From CAINDZ01 sp964399195 (GTDB taxonomy: Bacteria; Krumholzibacteriota; Krumholzibacteriia; LZORAL124-64-63), in assembly GCA_964399195.1 (NCBI GenBank), contig CAYNPY010000047.1:1-28116 (forward strand): DNA of 28,116 nucleotides, given 5' to 3'. Below, one piece after another: positions 15,822 to 24,157 of the stretch. A program made the position numbers and the translations under genes. Below the pieces are notes generated by a model that did no database searches, was not told where the DNA came from, and worked only from the letters and a program-made list of their open reading frames with translations. Each line of letters begins with the position of its first letter. Within the stretch, counting starts at the first letter, position 1.

Positions 15822-16754
15822 ATGCCGTGCCGACGACCGCCCGCCCGCCTGCTGTTGTTCCTGTGGCCGCTCCTGGCAAGCATCGTCGTGTTCACAGCCT
15901 GCGGCGGCGGCGGCGACGGCCCGACGGGCCCCGGCGGCGGCGGCGGCAGCGGGAACACGTTCACGGCCGTGATCGACGGCACGGCCTGGACCAGCGACGC
16001 CTCGGCGATCACCGTCACGGGCAACAGCGCCGCGACCCGCGCCGGCACGCTGATCATCAGCGGCTTCCAGACGTCGTCGAACCGGGGACTGTCGCTGGCG
16101 ATCTCGTTCTTCAGCGGCCCGGCCGTGCAGCCGCTGGGCGTCAACACCGTCACCACGCCGGGCGGCTCGGGCACGGTGATGTTCCTGCCGGATTCGTGGC
16201 TGACGCCGATGAGCGGCGCGGCCGGCTTCGTGACCCTGACCGAGCGCAGCGCCACCCGCATCGCCGGCACCTTCAACTTCACGGCGAGCGCGCTGGCCGG
16301 CGCGACGCCCGCCCAGCGCGTCGTGACCAACGGCGCCTTCGACATCACCGTCCCGGCGGGCCTGCCGCCGCTGCCCGCCGGCGTCGGCAGCACCGCCGCC
16401 GCCACCATCGGCGGGGCGCCCTGGTACGCGGCGACCATCGTCGGCATCCATCCCGGCAGCGGCACCTTCAGCCTGACCGCCAGCAACACGGCGTACACGC
16501 TGAGCTTCGTGCCGAAGGTGCCCGTCAGCGCCGGCAACACCTACGGCATCCCGTCGCAGATGGCGGTGACCGCTTCGCGCGAGGGCACCACGGACTCCTG
16601 GTGGGGCGGTCTGGGGCCGGACATCGGCAGCGTGACCATCTCCGCCTTCGAGGCCAACCGGCTGGTGGCGACGTTCAGCGGCACCCTGCCGGCGCTCAAC
16701 GCGGCGGCGGCCCTGAGCATCACCGGCGGAACCCTCAACGCCCACCTGGATTGA
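15822..16754 (+). CDS. Secreted lipoprotein with two DUF6252-like beta domains
   Basis: 310 residues. A basic N-terminus and hydrophobic helix end in FTAC, a lipobox with the modified Cys at residue 27, followed by a Gly/Pro-rich tether (GGGGDGPTGPGGGGG). The rest is beta-rich and appears to be two related modules: TFTAVIDGTAWTSDASAITVTG and, after about 175 residues, AATIGGAPWYAATIVGIHPG. This arrangement is typical of DUF6252-like lipoproteins of unknown function in Bacteroidota-related bacteria. GGGGGT lies ahead of the ATG. Predicted to sit in the outer membrane or periplasm; no enzyme signature. Confidence 0.8.
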   Translation: MPCRRPPARLLLFLWPLLASIVVFTACGGGGDGPTGPGGGGGSGNTFTAVIDGTAWTSDASAITVTGNSAATRAGTLIISGFQTSSNRGLSLAISFFSGPAVQPLGVNTVTTPGGSGTVMFLPDSWLTPMSGAAGFVTLTERSATRIAGTFNFTASALAGATPAQRVVTNGAFDITVPAGLPPLPAGVGSTAAATIGGAPWYAATIVGIHPGSGTFSLTASNTAYTLSFVPKVPVSAGNTYGIPSQMAVTASREGTTDSWWGGLGPDIGSVTISAFEANRLVATFSGTLPALNAAAALSITGGTLNAHLD

Positions 16755-16772
16755 GCGCCGCGCCGACGGCGC
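16755..16772 (+). terminator. Possible terminator hairpin after the lipoprotein gene
   Basis: GCGCCG and CGGCGC pair across six bases immediately after the TGA, within very GC-rich sequence. No U-run follows, so factor-independent termination is doubtful. Confidence 0.25.
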
Positions 16773-16781
16773 GCGCCCCTG

Positions 16782-16810
16782 TTGACGCGCGCCGCGCGCT
16801 GGCCGAGAAT
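16782..16810 (+). promoter_or_regulatory. Candidate promoter of the photolyase gene
   Basis: TTGACG (16782-16787), a 17-base spacer and GAGAAT (16805-16810). The -10 matches four of six positions. Expected leader of about 68 bases. Confidence 0.45.
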
Positions 16811-16884
16811 CGCGCCGCCGCCGCGGGCCCGCGCCGCGGCACGCGAATCTGCACCTGGATCCCGACCCGGGTTCGAGCCGCGCG

Positions 16885-18306
16885 ATGACCGAGCCGCTGA
16901 TCATCCACTGGTTCCGCCAGGACCTGCGCCTGGCCGACAACCCGGCGCTGCTCCGCGCCGCGGCCGCCGGTCGCGTGTTGCCGATCTTCGTGCTCGACGA
17001 TGTGAACGCCGGCCCGCTGCGCCGCGGCGCCGCCTCGCGCTGGTGGCTGCACCACAGCCTGGCCGCGCTGGACCGGTCGCTGCAGGGGCGCCTCGTGCTG
17101 CTGCGCGGCGACGCCCTGGAACTGGTGCCGGACCTGGCCGCGCGCGCGGGCGCCGTCGCCGTGCACTGGAACCGCTGCTACGAACCGTGGCGCATCGCCC
17201 GCGACACCCAGCTGAAGGAGAAGCTCCGGGCGCAGGGCGTGGCCGTCGTCAGCGCCAACGGCTCGCTGCTGTGGGAACCGCAGGAGGTCCGCAACGCCGC
17301 GGGCAAGCCGTACCAGGTGTTCACGCCGTTCTTCCGCAAGGGCTGCCTGGGCGCCGGCGCGCCGCGTCTGCCGCTGCCGGCTCCGGAACGCCTGAGCCTG
17401 GCCGAGCCGCCGCCGGGCGCGCTGCCGCTGGCGGCGCTGGAACTGCTGCCGCGCGTGCGCTGGGACCTGCGCTTGGAGCCGCACTGGGAGATCGGCGAGG
17501 CGGCCTCGACGCGCCGGCTGGCCGCGTTCCTGGCCGGCCGGCTGCTCGGCTACCGTGAGGGCCGCGACTACCCGGCGCGATCCTGCACCTCGCGCCTGTC
17601 GCCGGCGCTGCACTTCGGCGAGCTGTCGCCCAACCAGCTCTGGTACGGCGCCCGCGCCGTCGGCCAGGGGGCGGACCTGGACCACTTCCTGAGCGAGCTG
17701 GCCTGGCGCGAGTTCTCCTATTCCCTTCTGTTCCACCACCCGACCCTGCCCGCGGCGAACCTGCAGGCCTCGTTCGACGCCTTCCCGTGGCAGGATGACG
17801 ACACGCTCCTGCGCGCCTGGCAACGCGGCCGCACCGGCGTCCCGTTCGTCGACGCCGGGATGCGCGAGCTGTGGCGGACGGGCTGGATGCACAACCGCGT
17901 GCGCATGGTGACCGGCTCGTTCCTGGTCAAGAACCTGCTGCTGGACTGGAGGCACGGGGAGGCGTGGTTCCGCGACTGCCTGGTGGACGCCGACCTGGCC
18001 GCCAACAGCGCCTCCTGGCAGTGGGTGGCCGGCTGCGGCGCCGACGCCGCGCCGTACTTCCGCGTCTTCAACCCCGTCCTGCAGGGCCGCAAGTTCGATC
18101 CCGACGGCGCCTACACGCGCCGCTTCGTGCCCGAGCTGGCGGGGTTGCCCGACCGCTGGCTGCTGGCGCCGTGGGAGGCGCCGCCCGCCGCGCTGCGGGC
18201 CGCGGGCGTCGAGCTGGGGCGCACCTATCCGCGGCCCGTGGTCGACCTGGCGGCCTCGCGGCAGCGGGCGCTGGCGGCCTACGCGGAATCGCGCCGGGGC
18301 GGCTGA
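16885..18306 (+). CDS. phrB: Deoxyribodipyrimidine photolyase (class I CPD type)
   Basis: 473 residues, close to the 472 of E. coli PhrB. It uses FADH- and light to split cyclobutane pyrimidine dimers in DNA. The N-terminal antenna domain opens with IHWFRQDLRLADNPAL, the photolyase/cryptochrome signature. The FAD-binding helical domain carries AWREFSYSLL, then GMRELWRTGWMHNRVRMVTGSFLVKNLLLDWR, which is the most conserved photolyase block, and NSASWQWVAGCGADAAPYFRVFNPVLQGRKFD. All look intact. Start chosen at 16885 because the family signature begins six residues in; the ribosome site is weak. Antenna cofactor type cannot be decided by eye. It appears to be a single-gene unit. Confidence 0.96.
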   Translation: MTEPLIIHWFRQDLRLADNPALLRAAAAGRVLPIFVLDDVNAGPLRRGAASRWWLHHSLAALDRSLQGRLVLLRGDALELVPDLAARAGAVAVHWNRCYEPWRIARDTQLKEKLRAQGVAVVSANGSLLWEPQEVRNAAGKPYQVFTPFFRKGCLGAGAPRLPLPAPERLSLAEPPPGALPLAALELLPRVRWDLRLEPHWEIGEAASTRRLAAFLAGRLLGYREGRDYPARSCTSRLSPALHFGELSPNQLWYGARAVGQGADLDHFLSELAWREFSYSLLFHHPTLPAANLQASFDAFPWQDDDTLLRAWQRGRTGVPFVDAGMRELWRTGWMHNRVRMVTGSFLVKNLLLDWRHGEAWFRDCLVDADLAANSASWQWVAGCGADAAPYFRVFNPVLQGRKFDPDGAYTRRFVPELAGLPDRWLLAPWEAPPAALRAAGVELGRTYPRPVVDLAASRQRALAAYAESRRGG

Positions 18307-18317
18307 GCGCGGGCTCG

Positions 18318-18346
18318 TTGACGGCGGTTCCGCACCATGTCAGAAT
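18318..18346 (+). promoter_or_regulatory. Candidate promoter of the C25 peptidase gene
   Basis: TTGACG (18318-18323), a 17-base spacer ending TGT, and CAGAAT (18341-18346), in the AT-rich patch after the photolyase gene. Expected leader of about 118 bases, mostly GC-rich. Confidence 0.5.
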
Positions 18347-18470
18347 ATATGATCGTCCATCTTGTCCCACGGCGGGCGGCGATCGGGAGGCGAACCCGGC
18401 GCGCGGCCCGCCCGACGCCGCGCCCCGACCCAGCCGGCACCGCGCCCGTGCCCGGAAGTGAGCCCCCGCC

Positions 18471-21400
18471 ATGACGTCGATCGCCCGGACCGTCAGCCGC
18501 GCCTGTGCCCGAAGTCTGGTTCTCCTGATGCTGGGGCTGGCCCTGACCGGGGCGCCGGCCGCAGCGTCGGCGGCATCCGCCCGCGAGCCGGAGATCGCCT
18601 CGCCGACCTGGCGCGTGCTCGAATCGACACCGACGTCGCTTCGCGTCGAAGTGGAGATCCCGGGCTACCTGCGGCGGCCGGCCGGCGAGCCGGATCGCCC
18701 CGGAGCGGTCGACCTGGTCGTGCCCGGCGGCGGCGAGACCGGCGAGGTGGGCGCGCCGATGCTGCCGACGGTCAGCCGCCTGGTCGCGATCCCGGCGGGC
18801 ATGCGCGTGACCGGCGCGGTGGTCGACCAGACGGTGACCGTGCTGGAGGACCTGGACCTGGCGCCGCTGCGCGCGGACGAGGAAGCGCCGTTCGCGCGCG
18901 CGGCGGACGCCTACGCGGCGCCCGGCTGGCGGCAGGCGACGTTCCCCGCGGCGGCGGCGGTACTGACTCCGGCGACCAAGGCCGCGGGGGCGCTGCCGGC
19001 CGTGGTGGCGGCCGTCGGCCGCCCGGGGATCCTGGCCGGCCAGCCGGTGGTGGCGCTGACGGTGGCGCCGGTGGCCTACGACCCCGTGGCCCGGCGCGCT
19101 GCCGCCGCCGGCCGCGTCGTGGTCGAGCTGCGCTTCGCGGCCGGCCCCGGCGGCGCCGCGCCCGCGCGCGCTCGCCCGCTGCCGGCGTCGTTCGCGGCGC
19201 TGGCCGGCGAACAGGTGCTGGGCCTGCCGCGCGAGAAGCTGCTGCCGGCCGTGGGCGCCGAGCCCGGCCTGTGGGTGGCAGTCGCGCGCAACAACGCGAC
19301 CGTGCTGGCCAAGCTGCAGCCGCTGCTCGACTGGCGGCGGCGCCAGGGCTACACCGTCGAGGTTGTGGACGCCGACGCCGTCGGCAACACGACCGCCGGC
19401 ATCAAGGCCGCCCTGCAGGCCATCTACGACGACCCGGCGCGCCCGCCGCTCGAGCACGTGGTCCTGGTCGGCGACGCCGGCAACTCCACCGCCACCGCCG
19501 TGGCGACGTGGCGCGAGACGCTCTCCAGCTACAACGGCGAGGGCGACCACTACTACGCGATGCTCGACGGCGGCGACATCCTGGCCGACGTGCACGTGGG
19601 GCGCCTGTCGTTCTCGTCCTCGGCGTTGTCGCAGCTGGACGTCATCGTGAACAAGATCGTGGGCTACGAGTCCAACCCGCCCATGGGCGACACCGCGTGG
19701 TACGGCCGCGCCAGCCTCATGGGCGACCCCGCCACGTCCGGCATCACCACCATCTGGGTCAACCAGTGGCTCAAGACGAAGCTCGAATTGCTGGGCTGGA
19801 CGCACATCGACACCACCTGGTCGGGCAACTTCGCCACGCAGATGGTCTCGACGCTGAATCCGGGCGCCAGCGTCTTCTCCTACCGCGGCTACCTGAGCAT
19901 GAGCGGCATCACCACCGGGCACATCAACTCGCTGACCAACGGCGGCCGGCTGCCGGTGGCGCTGCTGCCGACCTGCGGGACCGGTTCGTTCTGGTCGGAT
20001 TCCGAGGCCCGCTGCGAGTCCTGGCTGCGCGCCGCGGGCGGCGGCGGCATCGCCGCCGTCGGCACGGCCACCATCGGCACGCACACGCGCTACAACAACG
20101 CCTTCTTCCTGAACATGTGGGACGGCCTGCTCGACGGGGCCGACCACCGCATCGGGGCCGGCCACACGGTGGGCAAGCTGGGCCTCTACAAGAACTACTA
20201 CCTGGGCGAGCCCGCGCAGGCGGAGATCTGGGCCGTCTGGAACAGCCTGATGGGCGACCCGGCCACCGACATGTGGATGGGCGTGCCGCAGCCGCTGACG
20301 GTGACGGCGCCGCCGGCGCTGCCGCTGGGCGCCAACTCGTTCACGGTGACCGTCAAGTCGGGCTTCGCGCCGGTGCCGGGTCTGGTCGTCTGCGCGCTGG
20401 ACGCCGGCGGCGCCCGCCTGCGCGGGGTCACCGACGCGCAGGGGCAGGTCACCCTGGCCGGAGCGCCGCCGGCGGCCGGGACGCTGAAGCTGACGGTCTG
20501 GGGTCACGGCTTTCTGCCCTACCTGGGCAGCCTCCCCGTCGGCGCGCAGGACACGTTCTGCGGGCTGTCGGCGCTGCAGGTGATCGACGACGGCTCGCTG
20601 GGCAGCGTCGGCAACGGCGACGGCCAGCCCGGTCCCGGCGAGACGCTGGCGCTGGTGCCGACCTTGACCAACACCGGCAGCGTCGGCGCCGTCGGCGTGG
20701 GCTCGGTCCTGTCGGGCGGCGGGACGCTGGCCACCGTGCTGGCCGGCGCGCAGACGTACGGCGACATCGGACCGGGCCAGGCGGCGGCCGCCGGCTCGCC
20801 GGCGCTGGTCGCCATCGCGCCGGACGCCGCCGACGGCGGCGAGATCCGCCTGGCGCTGGCGGCCGGCGACGGCGTGCGCACGTGGCCGTCGACCGTCACA
20901 CTGCGGATCGTGGCGCCGCGCCTGGCGGTGGCGGGCTTCGCGTTCGGCGGTCCCGGCGGCAGCTGCGATCCGGGCGAAGCGGGCAGCTTGGTCGTCACGC
21001 TAGCCAACGACGGCGCGGTCGCGGCCGGGCCGCTCACCGCCGAGCTGTCGACGACCAGCCCCTGGCTGGCGGTCACCGACGGCAGCGGCGCCTACGCGGG
21101 CATCGCTGCCGGCGGCAGCGCCGCCAACCCCGGCGCGGCCTTCGCCGTCTACGCCTCCACGGACTGCTTCACGGGCCACCTGGCGCCGTGCACGCTGTCG
21201 CTGCGCGCGGACGGCGTGGTCGTGGCCGAGCTCGAGTTCGTGCTGCCGGTGGGGACGCTGGCCACGACGTCGCCGTCGGGTCCGGACGCGTACGGATACT
21301 ACGCCTTCGACGACACCGACACCGCCAGCGGCTACGCGCCGGTCTACGAGTGGGTCGAGCTGGCGCCCGGCCTGGGCGGCAGCGGCGTCAGCGTGGGCCT

Positions 21401-23417
21401 GGCCGACTACGGCTGGGAGCAGGACGACACGAAGACCGTGCCGCTGCCGTTCGCGTTCAGCTTCTACGGCAAGGAGCAGAGCGAGCTGTCGATCTGCTCC
21501 AACGGCTGGGCCGCGTTCGGGCCGTGCTCGCTGGTCAGCTACCACAACGCCGGCCTGCCGGGGACCGGGGGCACGCCGCGCGCGCTGCTGGCGCCGTTCT
21601 GGGACAACCTGGCGCAGTCCGGCACCAATCTGGTCTACCACTGGCACGACACGGCGAACCACCGCTACATCGTGCAGTGGCACGGCCTGGTGCAGAACTA
21701 CGAGAGCTACAACGGGGACCCGCAGGACTTCCAGCTGATCCTCCTGGACCCCGCGCACCACCAGACGCCCAGCGGCCAGGGCCTGATCATCTTCCAGTAC
21801 AAGACCGTGAACGATACGGACACTCGCAACGCGTACGCCACCGCCGGCATCCAGAGCCCCGACGGCAGGGACGGGCTGCTCTATTCCTACATGCAGCAGG
21901 CGATGGGCGGCGCGGCCCCGCTGGCGGCCGGCCGCGCGATCCTGTTCATGCCGCTCGGCGGGCTGGTGACGCCGGTCGCCGCCGTCTCGCCCGCCGCGGT
22001 CGCGGCCTCCGCGGCTCCGGGCGCCGTCGTCACGCGCGAAGTCGAGGTCGCCAACACGGGCGACGCGGGTTCGGTCCTGCGCGTGGGCGTGACGCGGTTC
22101 GATCCGGCCGTGCTCGGCGGCGGCAANNNNNNNNNNNNNNNNNNNNNNNNNNNNNNNNNNNNNNNNNNNNNNNNNNNNNNNNNNNNNNNNNNNNNNNNNN
22201 NNNNNNNNNNNNNNNNNNNNNNNNNNGGCGACGACCCGCTCATCCGCCCGTCCAGCATCGCCGGCAGCACCTTCACGATGGACGCCACCGACTACCAGCC
22301 TGGTTCGACGGTGGACCTGCACCTGACGATCCACGCCGTCACCGCCGGGCAGGAGTGGATCACGGACATCGCCTTCGACGCGCCGCCGGGCGTGCGCGTC
22401 AACGCGAGCACGGCCTGGACCGGCGGCAGCCAGCCCATCCTCTCGAACAACGCGACCGGCGACGGCGCCCGCGTGGTCTGGTCCAGCGGGGGCTACCTGA
22501 ACAACGGGCACACCGGCGTGGCCACCGTCAACGTCACGTTCGGGGCCGCGCTGGCCGGCAACGTGGCGTTCGGCTGGGAGCTGCAGGGCGACAACTACGG
22601 CACGCCGCCGCACTTCCTCAGCGGCGAGATCGTGCTCGCCTCGCGCGGCCCGTCGATCCGCGTCAGCGCCCCGGCCGCCGGCGCGGTGGCCGTCATCGGG
22701 CAGCCGCTGGCCGTCGACTTCGCCGCCCTCAACGGGCCGGTGGCCGTCGCGATCGACCTGCAGCGCGAGGAGGGCGGCGCCTGGGAGACGCTGGTGTCCT
22801 CGACGCCCGCAGCCGCCGGCACCTGGATCTGGCCCGCCGTCGCCGGCGAACCCGGGCCGTGGGCGCGCGTGCGCGTCCGCGACGCGGCCGAACCCGCCAC
22901 TGCCGACACCAGCGCCGTGTTCGCGATCGGGCGCGACGTCTCCTGGCTCACGGCGAGCGCGACCGAACTGACCGTGCCCGCCGGCGAGACGCGCACGCTG
23001 CAGCTGACGCTCGACGCCGCGGGGCTGGACCCCGGCCTGTACGAGGCCGTCGTGATGCTGGCCGGGACGGGGGCGCCCGTGCTGCTGCCGGTGTCCTTCG
23101 CCGTAACGACCACCTCGGCGGCCGACGACGCGCCGCCGTCGCGGCTGGCGCTGCGCGGCGCCGTGCCCAACCCGTTCAACCCGCGCACGACGATCCGCTT
23201 CGCGGTGCCGGCCCAGCAGCACGCGCGGCTGGACATCCACGCGGTCGACGGCCGTCTCGTGCGCCGCCTGCTGGACGGCCGGGTGGCCGCGGGCGAGCAC
23301 GCAGTGACCTGGGACGGGCGCGACGATGCCGGTCGCGAGGTGGCCTCGGGCGTGTACTTCCACCGGCTGGCCAGCGGCGGCGAGGTGCGCGCGGGCAAGA
23401 TGATCCTGGCGCGGTAA
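18471..23417 (+). CDS. Giant secreted gingipain-like C25 peptidase with C-terminal sorting domain (interrupted by gap)
   Basis: About 1648 residues if the N-run is true length. Signal peptide at 1-36 (SLVLLMLGLALTGAPAAASA). Residues about 40-260 resemble the C25 propeptide. The peptidase core follows: HVVLVGDAGNST, then GDHYYAMLDGGDILADVHVGRLS, and ALLPTCGTGSFW with the presumed nucleophile C502. Where gingipains have Gly-His, this protein reads YRGYLSMSG (Y474). Further on are a gingipain-type Ig domain (about 604-690), CARDB-like repeats, a nidogen-like beta domain (about 940-1165, with ICSNGWAAFG and APFWDNL), then the gap, more beta domains and the FlgD-like module (VPNPFNP at 1565-1571). 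The ATG at 18471 has GGAAGTGAG upstream. Likely a surface-exposed cysteine protease or a degenerate relative. Confidence 0.85.
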   Translation: MTSIARTVSRACARSLVLLMLGLALTGAPAAASAASAREPEIASPTWRVLESTPTSLRVEVEIPGYLRRPAGEPDRPGAVDLVVPGGGETGEVGAPMLPTVSRLVAIPAGMRVTGAVVDQTVTVLEDLDLAPLRADEEAPFARAADAYAAPGWRQATFPAAAAVLTPATKAAGALPAVVAAVGRPGILAGQPVVALTVAPVAYDPVARRAAAAGRVVVELRFAAGPGGAAPARARPLPASFAALAGEQVLGLPREKLLPAVGAEPGLWVAVARNNATVLAKLQPLLDWRRRQGYTVEVVDADAVGNTTAGIKAALQAIYDDPARPPLEHVVLVGDAGNSTATAVATWRETLSSYNGEGDHYYAMLDGGDILADVHVGRLSFSSSALSQLDVIVNKIVGYESNPPMGDTAWYGRASLMGDPATSGITTIWVNQWLKTKLELLGWTHIDTTWSGNFATQMVSTLNPGASVFSYRGYLSMSGITTGHINSLTNGGRLPVALLPTCGTGSFWSDSEARCESWLRAAGGGGIAAVGTATIGTHTRYNNAFFLNMWDGLLDGADHRIGAGHTVGKLGLYKNYYLGEPAQAEIWAVWNSLMGDPATDMWMGVPQPLTVTAPPALPLGANSFTVTVKSGFAPVPGLVVCALDAGGARLRGVTDAQGQVTLAGAPPAAGTLKLTVWGHGFLPYLGSLPVGAQDTFCGLSALQVIDDGSLGSVGNGDGQPGPGETLALVPTLTNTGSVGAVGVGSVLSGGGTLATVLAGAQTYGDIGPGQAAAAGSPALVAIAPDAADGGEIRLALAAGDGVRTWPSTVTLRIVAPRLAVAGFAFGGPGGSCDPGEAGSLVVTLANDGAVAAGPLTAELSTTSPWLAVTDGSGAYAGIAAGGSAANPGAAFAVYASTDCFTGHLAPCTLSLRADGVVVAELEFVLPVGTLATTSPSGPDAYGYYAFDDTDTASGYAPVYEWVELAPGLGGSGVSVGLADYGWEQDDTKTVPLPFAFSFYGKEQSELSICSNGWAAFGPCSLVSYHNAGLPGTGGTPRALLAPFWDNLAQSGTNLVYHWHDTANHRYIVQWHGLVQNYESYNGDPQDFQLILLDPAHHQTPSGQGLIIFQYKTVNDTDTRNAYATAGIQSPDGRDGLLYSYMQQAMGGAAPLAAGRAILFMPLGGLVTPVAAVSPAAVAASAAPGAVVTREVEVANTGDAGSVLRVGVTRFDPAVLGGGXXXXXXXXXXXXXXXXXXXXXXXXXXXXXXXXXXGDDPLIRPSSIAGSTFTMDATDYQPGSTVDLHLTIHAVTAGQEWITDIAFDAPPGVRVNASTAWTGGSQPILSNNATGDGARVVWSSGGYLNNGHTGVATVNVTFGAALAGNVAFGWELQGDNYGTPPHFLSGEIVLASRGPSIRVSAPAAGAVAVIGQPLAVDFAALNGPVAVAIDLQREEGGAWETLVSSTPAAAGTWIWPAVAGEPGPWARVRVRDAAEPATADTSAVFAIGRDVSWLTASATELTVPAGETRTLQLTLDAAGLDPGLYEAVVMLAGTGAPVLLPVSFAVTTTSAADDAPPSRLALRGAVPNPFNPRTTIRFAVPAQQHARLDIHAVDGRLVRRLLDGRVAAGEHAVTWDGRDDAGREVASGVYFHRLASGGEVRAGKMILAR
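22127..22226. other. Assembly gap (100 N) inside the C25 peptidase gene
   Basis: Exactly 100 N. The frame to the right continues the frame to the left if the gap is 100 bases, but a placeholder length would make that a one-in-three coincidence. About residues 1219-1252 are therefore unknown, and the number of missing residues is uncertain. Confidence 0.98.
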
Positions 23418-23429
23418 TCGGCCGTCGGC

Positions 23430-23885
23430 TCAGAAGGCCAGGCTGAACCGCACCTCGGCGCCGCGGCCGTCGACGACCACCAGCGGCGCCAGGCGCGAGG
23501 ACAACCGGTCGGCGAAGATCGCCGCGCTGGCCGTGACCAGGAAGTCGTCGAGTTGCGGGTGGCCGCGCCCGAGCAGCGCGTCGTTGAAGATCTCCTTGCC
23601 GGCGCCGACCACCACGCCGGCCCGCCAGCCGAGGCGGCTGTCGCCGAGGGCGCCGACGACCGCGGAGATCGCCCCGCCGGCCGCGGCGTGCTTCGCCAGG
23701 TCGGGCCGGTCCGGCGCCAGTTCGCGGGCGTGGGCGACCGCCAGCACGGTGCCCGCCACGCCCTGCACGGCGTGGTCGAGGCGGGCCTTGCCGCCGGCGC
23801 CAGCGGCGGCGGCAGGCAGGACGAACAGGGTCAACAGCGCGAAACCGAGAGCCAGGGAAACCCACAAGGCCGATTGCCTGGGCAT
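23430..23885 (-). CDS. Small exported protein resembling YfiM/DUF2279
   Basis: 151 residues. The N-terminus is a signal peptide or membrane anchor (ALWVSLALGFALLTLFVLPAAAAGAGG). The mature part has a His-Ala helix (KHAAAGGAISAVVGALG) and the block GWRAGVVVGAGKEIFNDALLGRGHPQLDDFLVTASAAIFAD. Gly-x-x-x-Gly near Lys-Glu and a later Asp pair are the features that recall the YfiM/DUF2279 family of predicted periplasmic proteins, whose function is unknown. That likeness is by eye only. It is transcribed towards the C25 gene, with 12 bases between the stops. The ribosome site is weak. Confidence 0.7.
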   Translation of the reverse strand: MPRQSALWVSLALGFALLTLFVLPAAAAGAGGKARLDHAVQGVAGTVLAVAHARELAPDRPDLAKHAAAGGAISAVVGALGDSRLGWRAGVVVGAGKEIFNDALLGRGHPQLDDFLVTASAAIFADRLSSRLAPLVVVDGRGAEVRFSLAF

Positions 23886-23927
23886 GAGCGATCCGGTTCT
23901 CTAGGCGCTCCTTCAGCGGGATGAACC

Positions 23928-23948
23928 GATAGGGGGTCCGGCCCTATC
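23928..23948 (-). promoter_or_regulatory. Leader hairpin of the small exported protein gene
   Basis: GATAGGG and CCCTATC pair perfectly around seven bases, about 45 bases ahead of the start codon in the predicted minus-strand leader. It could affect translation or mRNA stability. Confidence 0.35.
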
Positions 23949-23972
23949 CGACAGCCGCATTGCTGTTGAATT

Positions 23973-24002
23973 ATTGTGCCATATTTTGATTCAATATGTC
24001 AA
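23973..24002 (-). promoter_or_regulatory. Promoter of the small exported protein gene
   Basis: Read on the minus strand: perfect TTGACA (24002-23997), an 18-base spacer ending TGG, and CACAAT (23978-23973), an extended -10. It lies in the most AT-rich stretch of the window. Expected leader of about 80 bases. Confidence 0.65.
23980..23998. promoter_or_regulatory. Palindromic operator candidate CATATT-N7-AATATG
   Basis: A perfect six-base inverted repeat fills nearly the whole spacer of the minus-strand promoter and touches its -35 box. Such placement is typical of a repressor site. No regulator gene is adjacent. Confidence 0.5.
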
Positions 24003-24066
24003 GAACAACCCCGCAAGCTCTGCCTGGTGACAGGGTTGGCGCCCTCAATATTTCCGACAATTCATA

Positions 24067-24095
24067 TCCTGAACCGCCGGGTTCCATGTTATGAT
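24067..24095 (+). promoter_or_regulatory. Candidate extended -10 promoter of the kinase gene
   Basis: TGT followed by TATGAT (24090-24095) makes an extended -10; the -35 position (TCCTGA, 24067-24072) is poor. Expected leader of about 56 bases to the ATG at 24158. Confidence 0.5.
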
Positions 24096-24157
24096 GGGAG
24101 CGATTTTCATTTTCCTTCTCGACGCCGCTTGGTCCCCAGGCCACAAGGGAGCCCCCG

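Noticed and set aside
7822..18364. Shared 10-mer GTCCATCTTG at 7822-7831 and 18355-18364
   Set aside because: It sits before one promoter and after the other, with no flanking similarity; probably chance.
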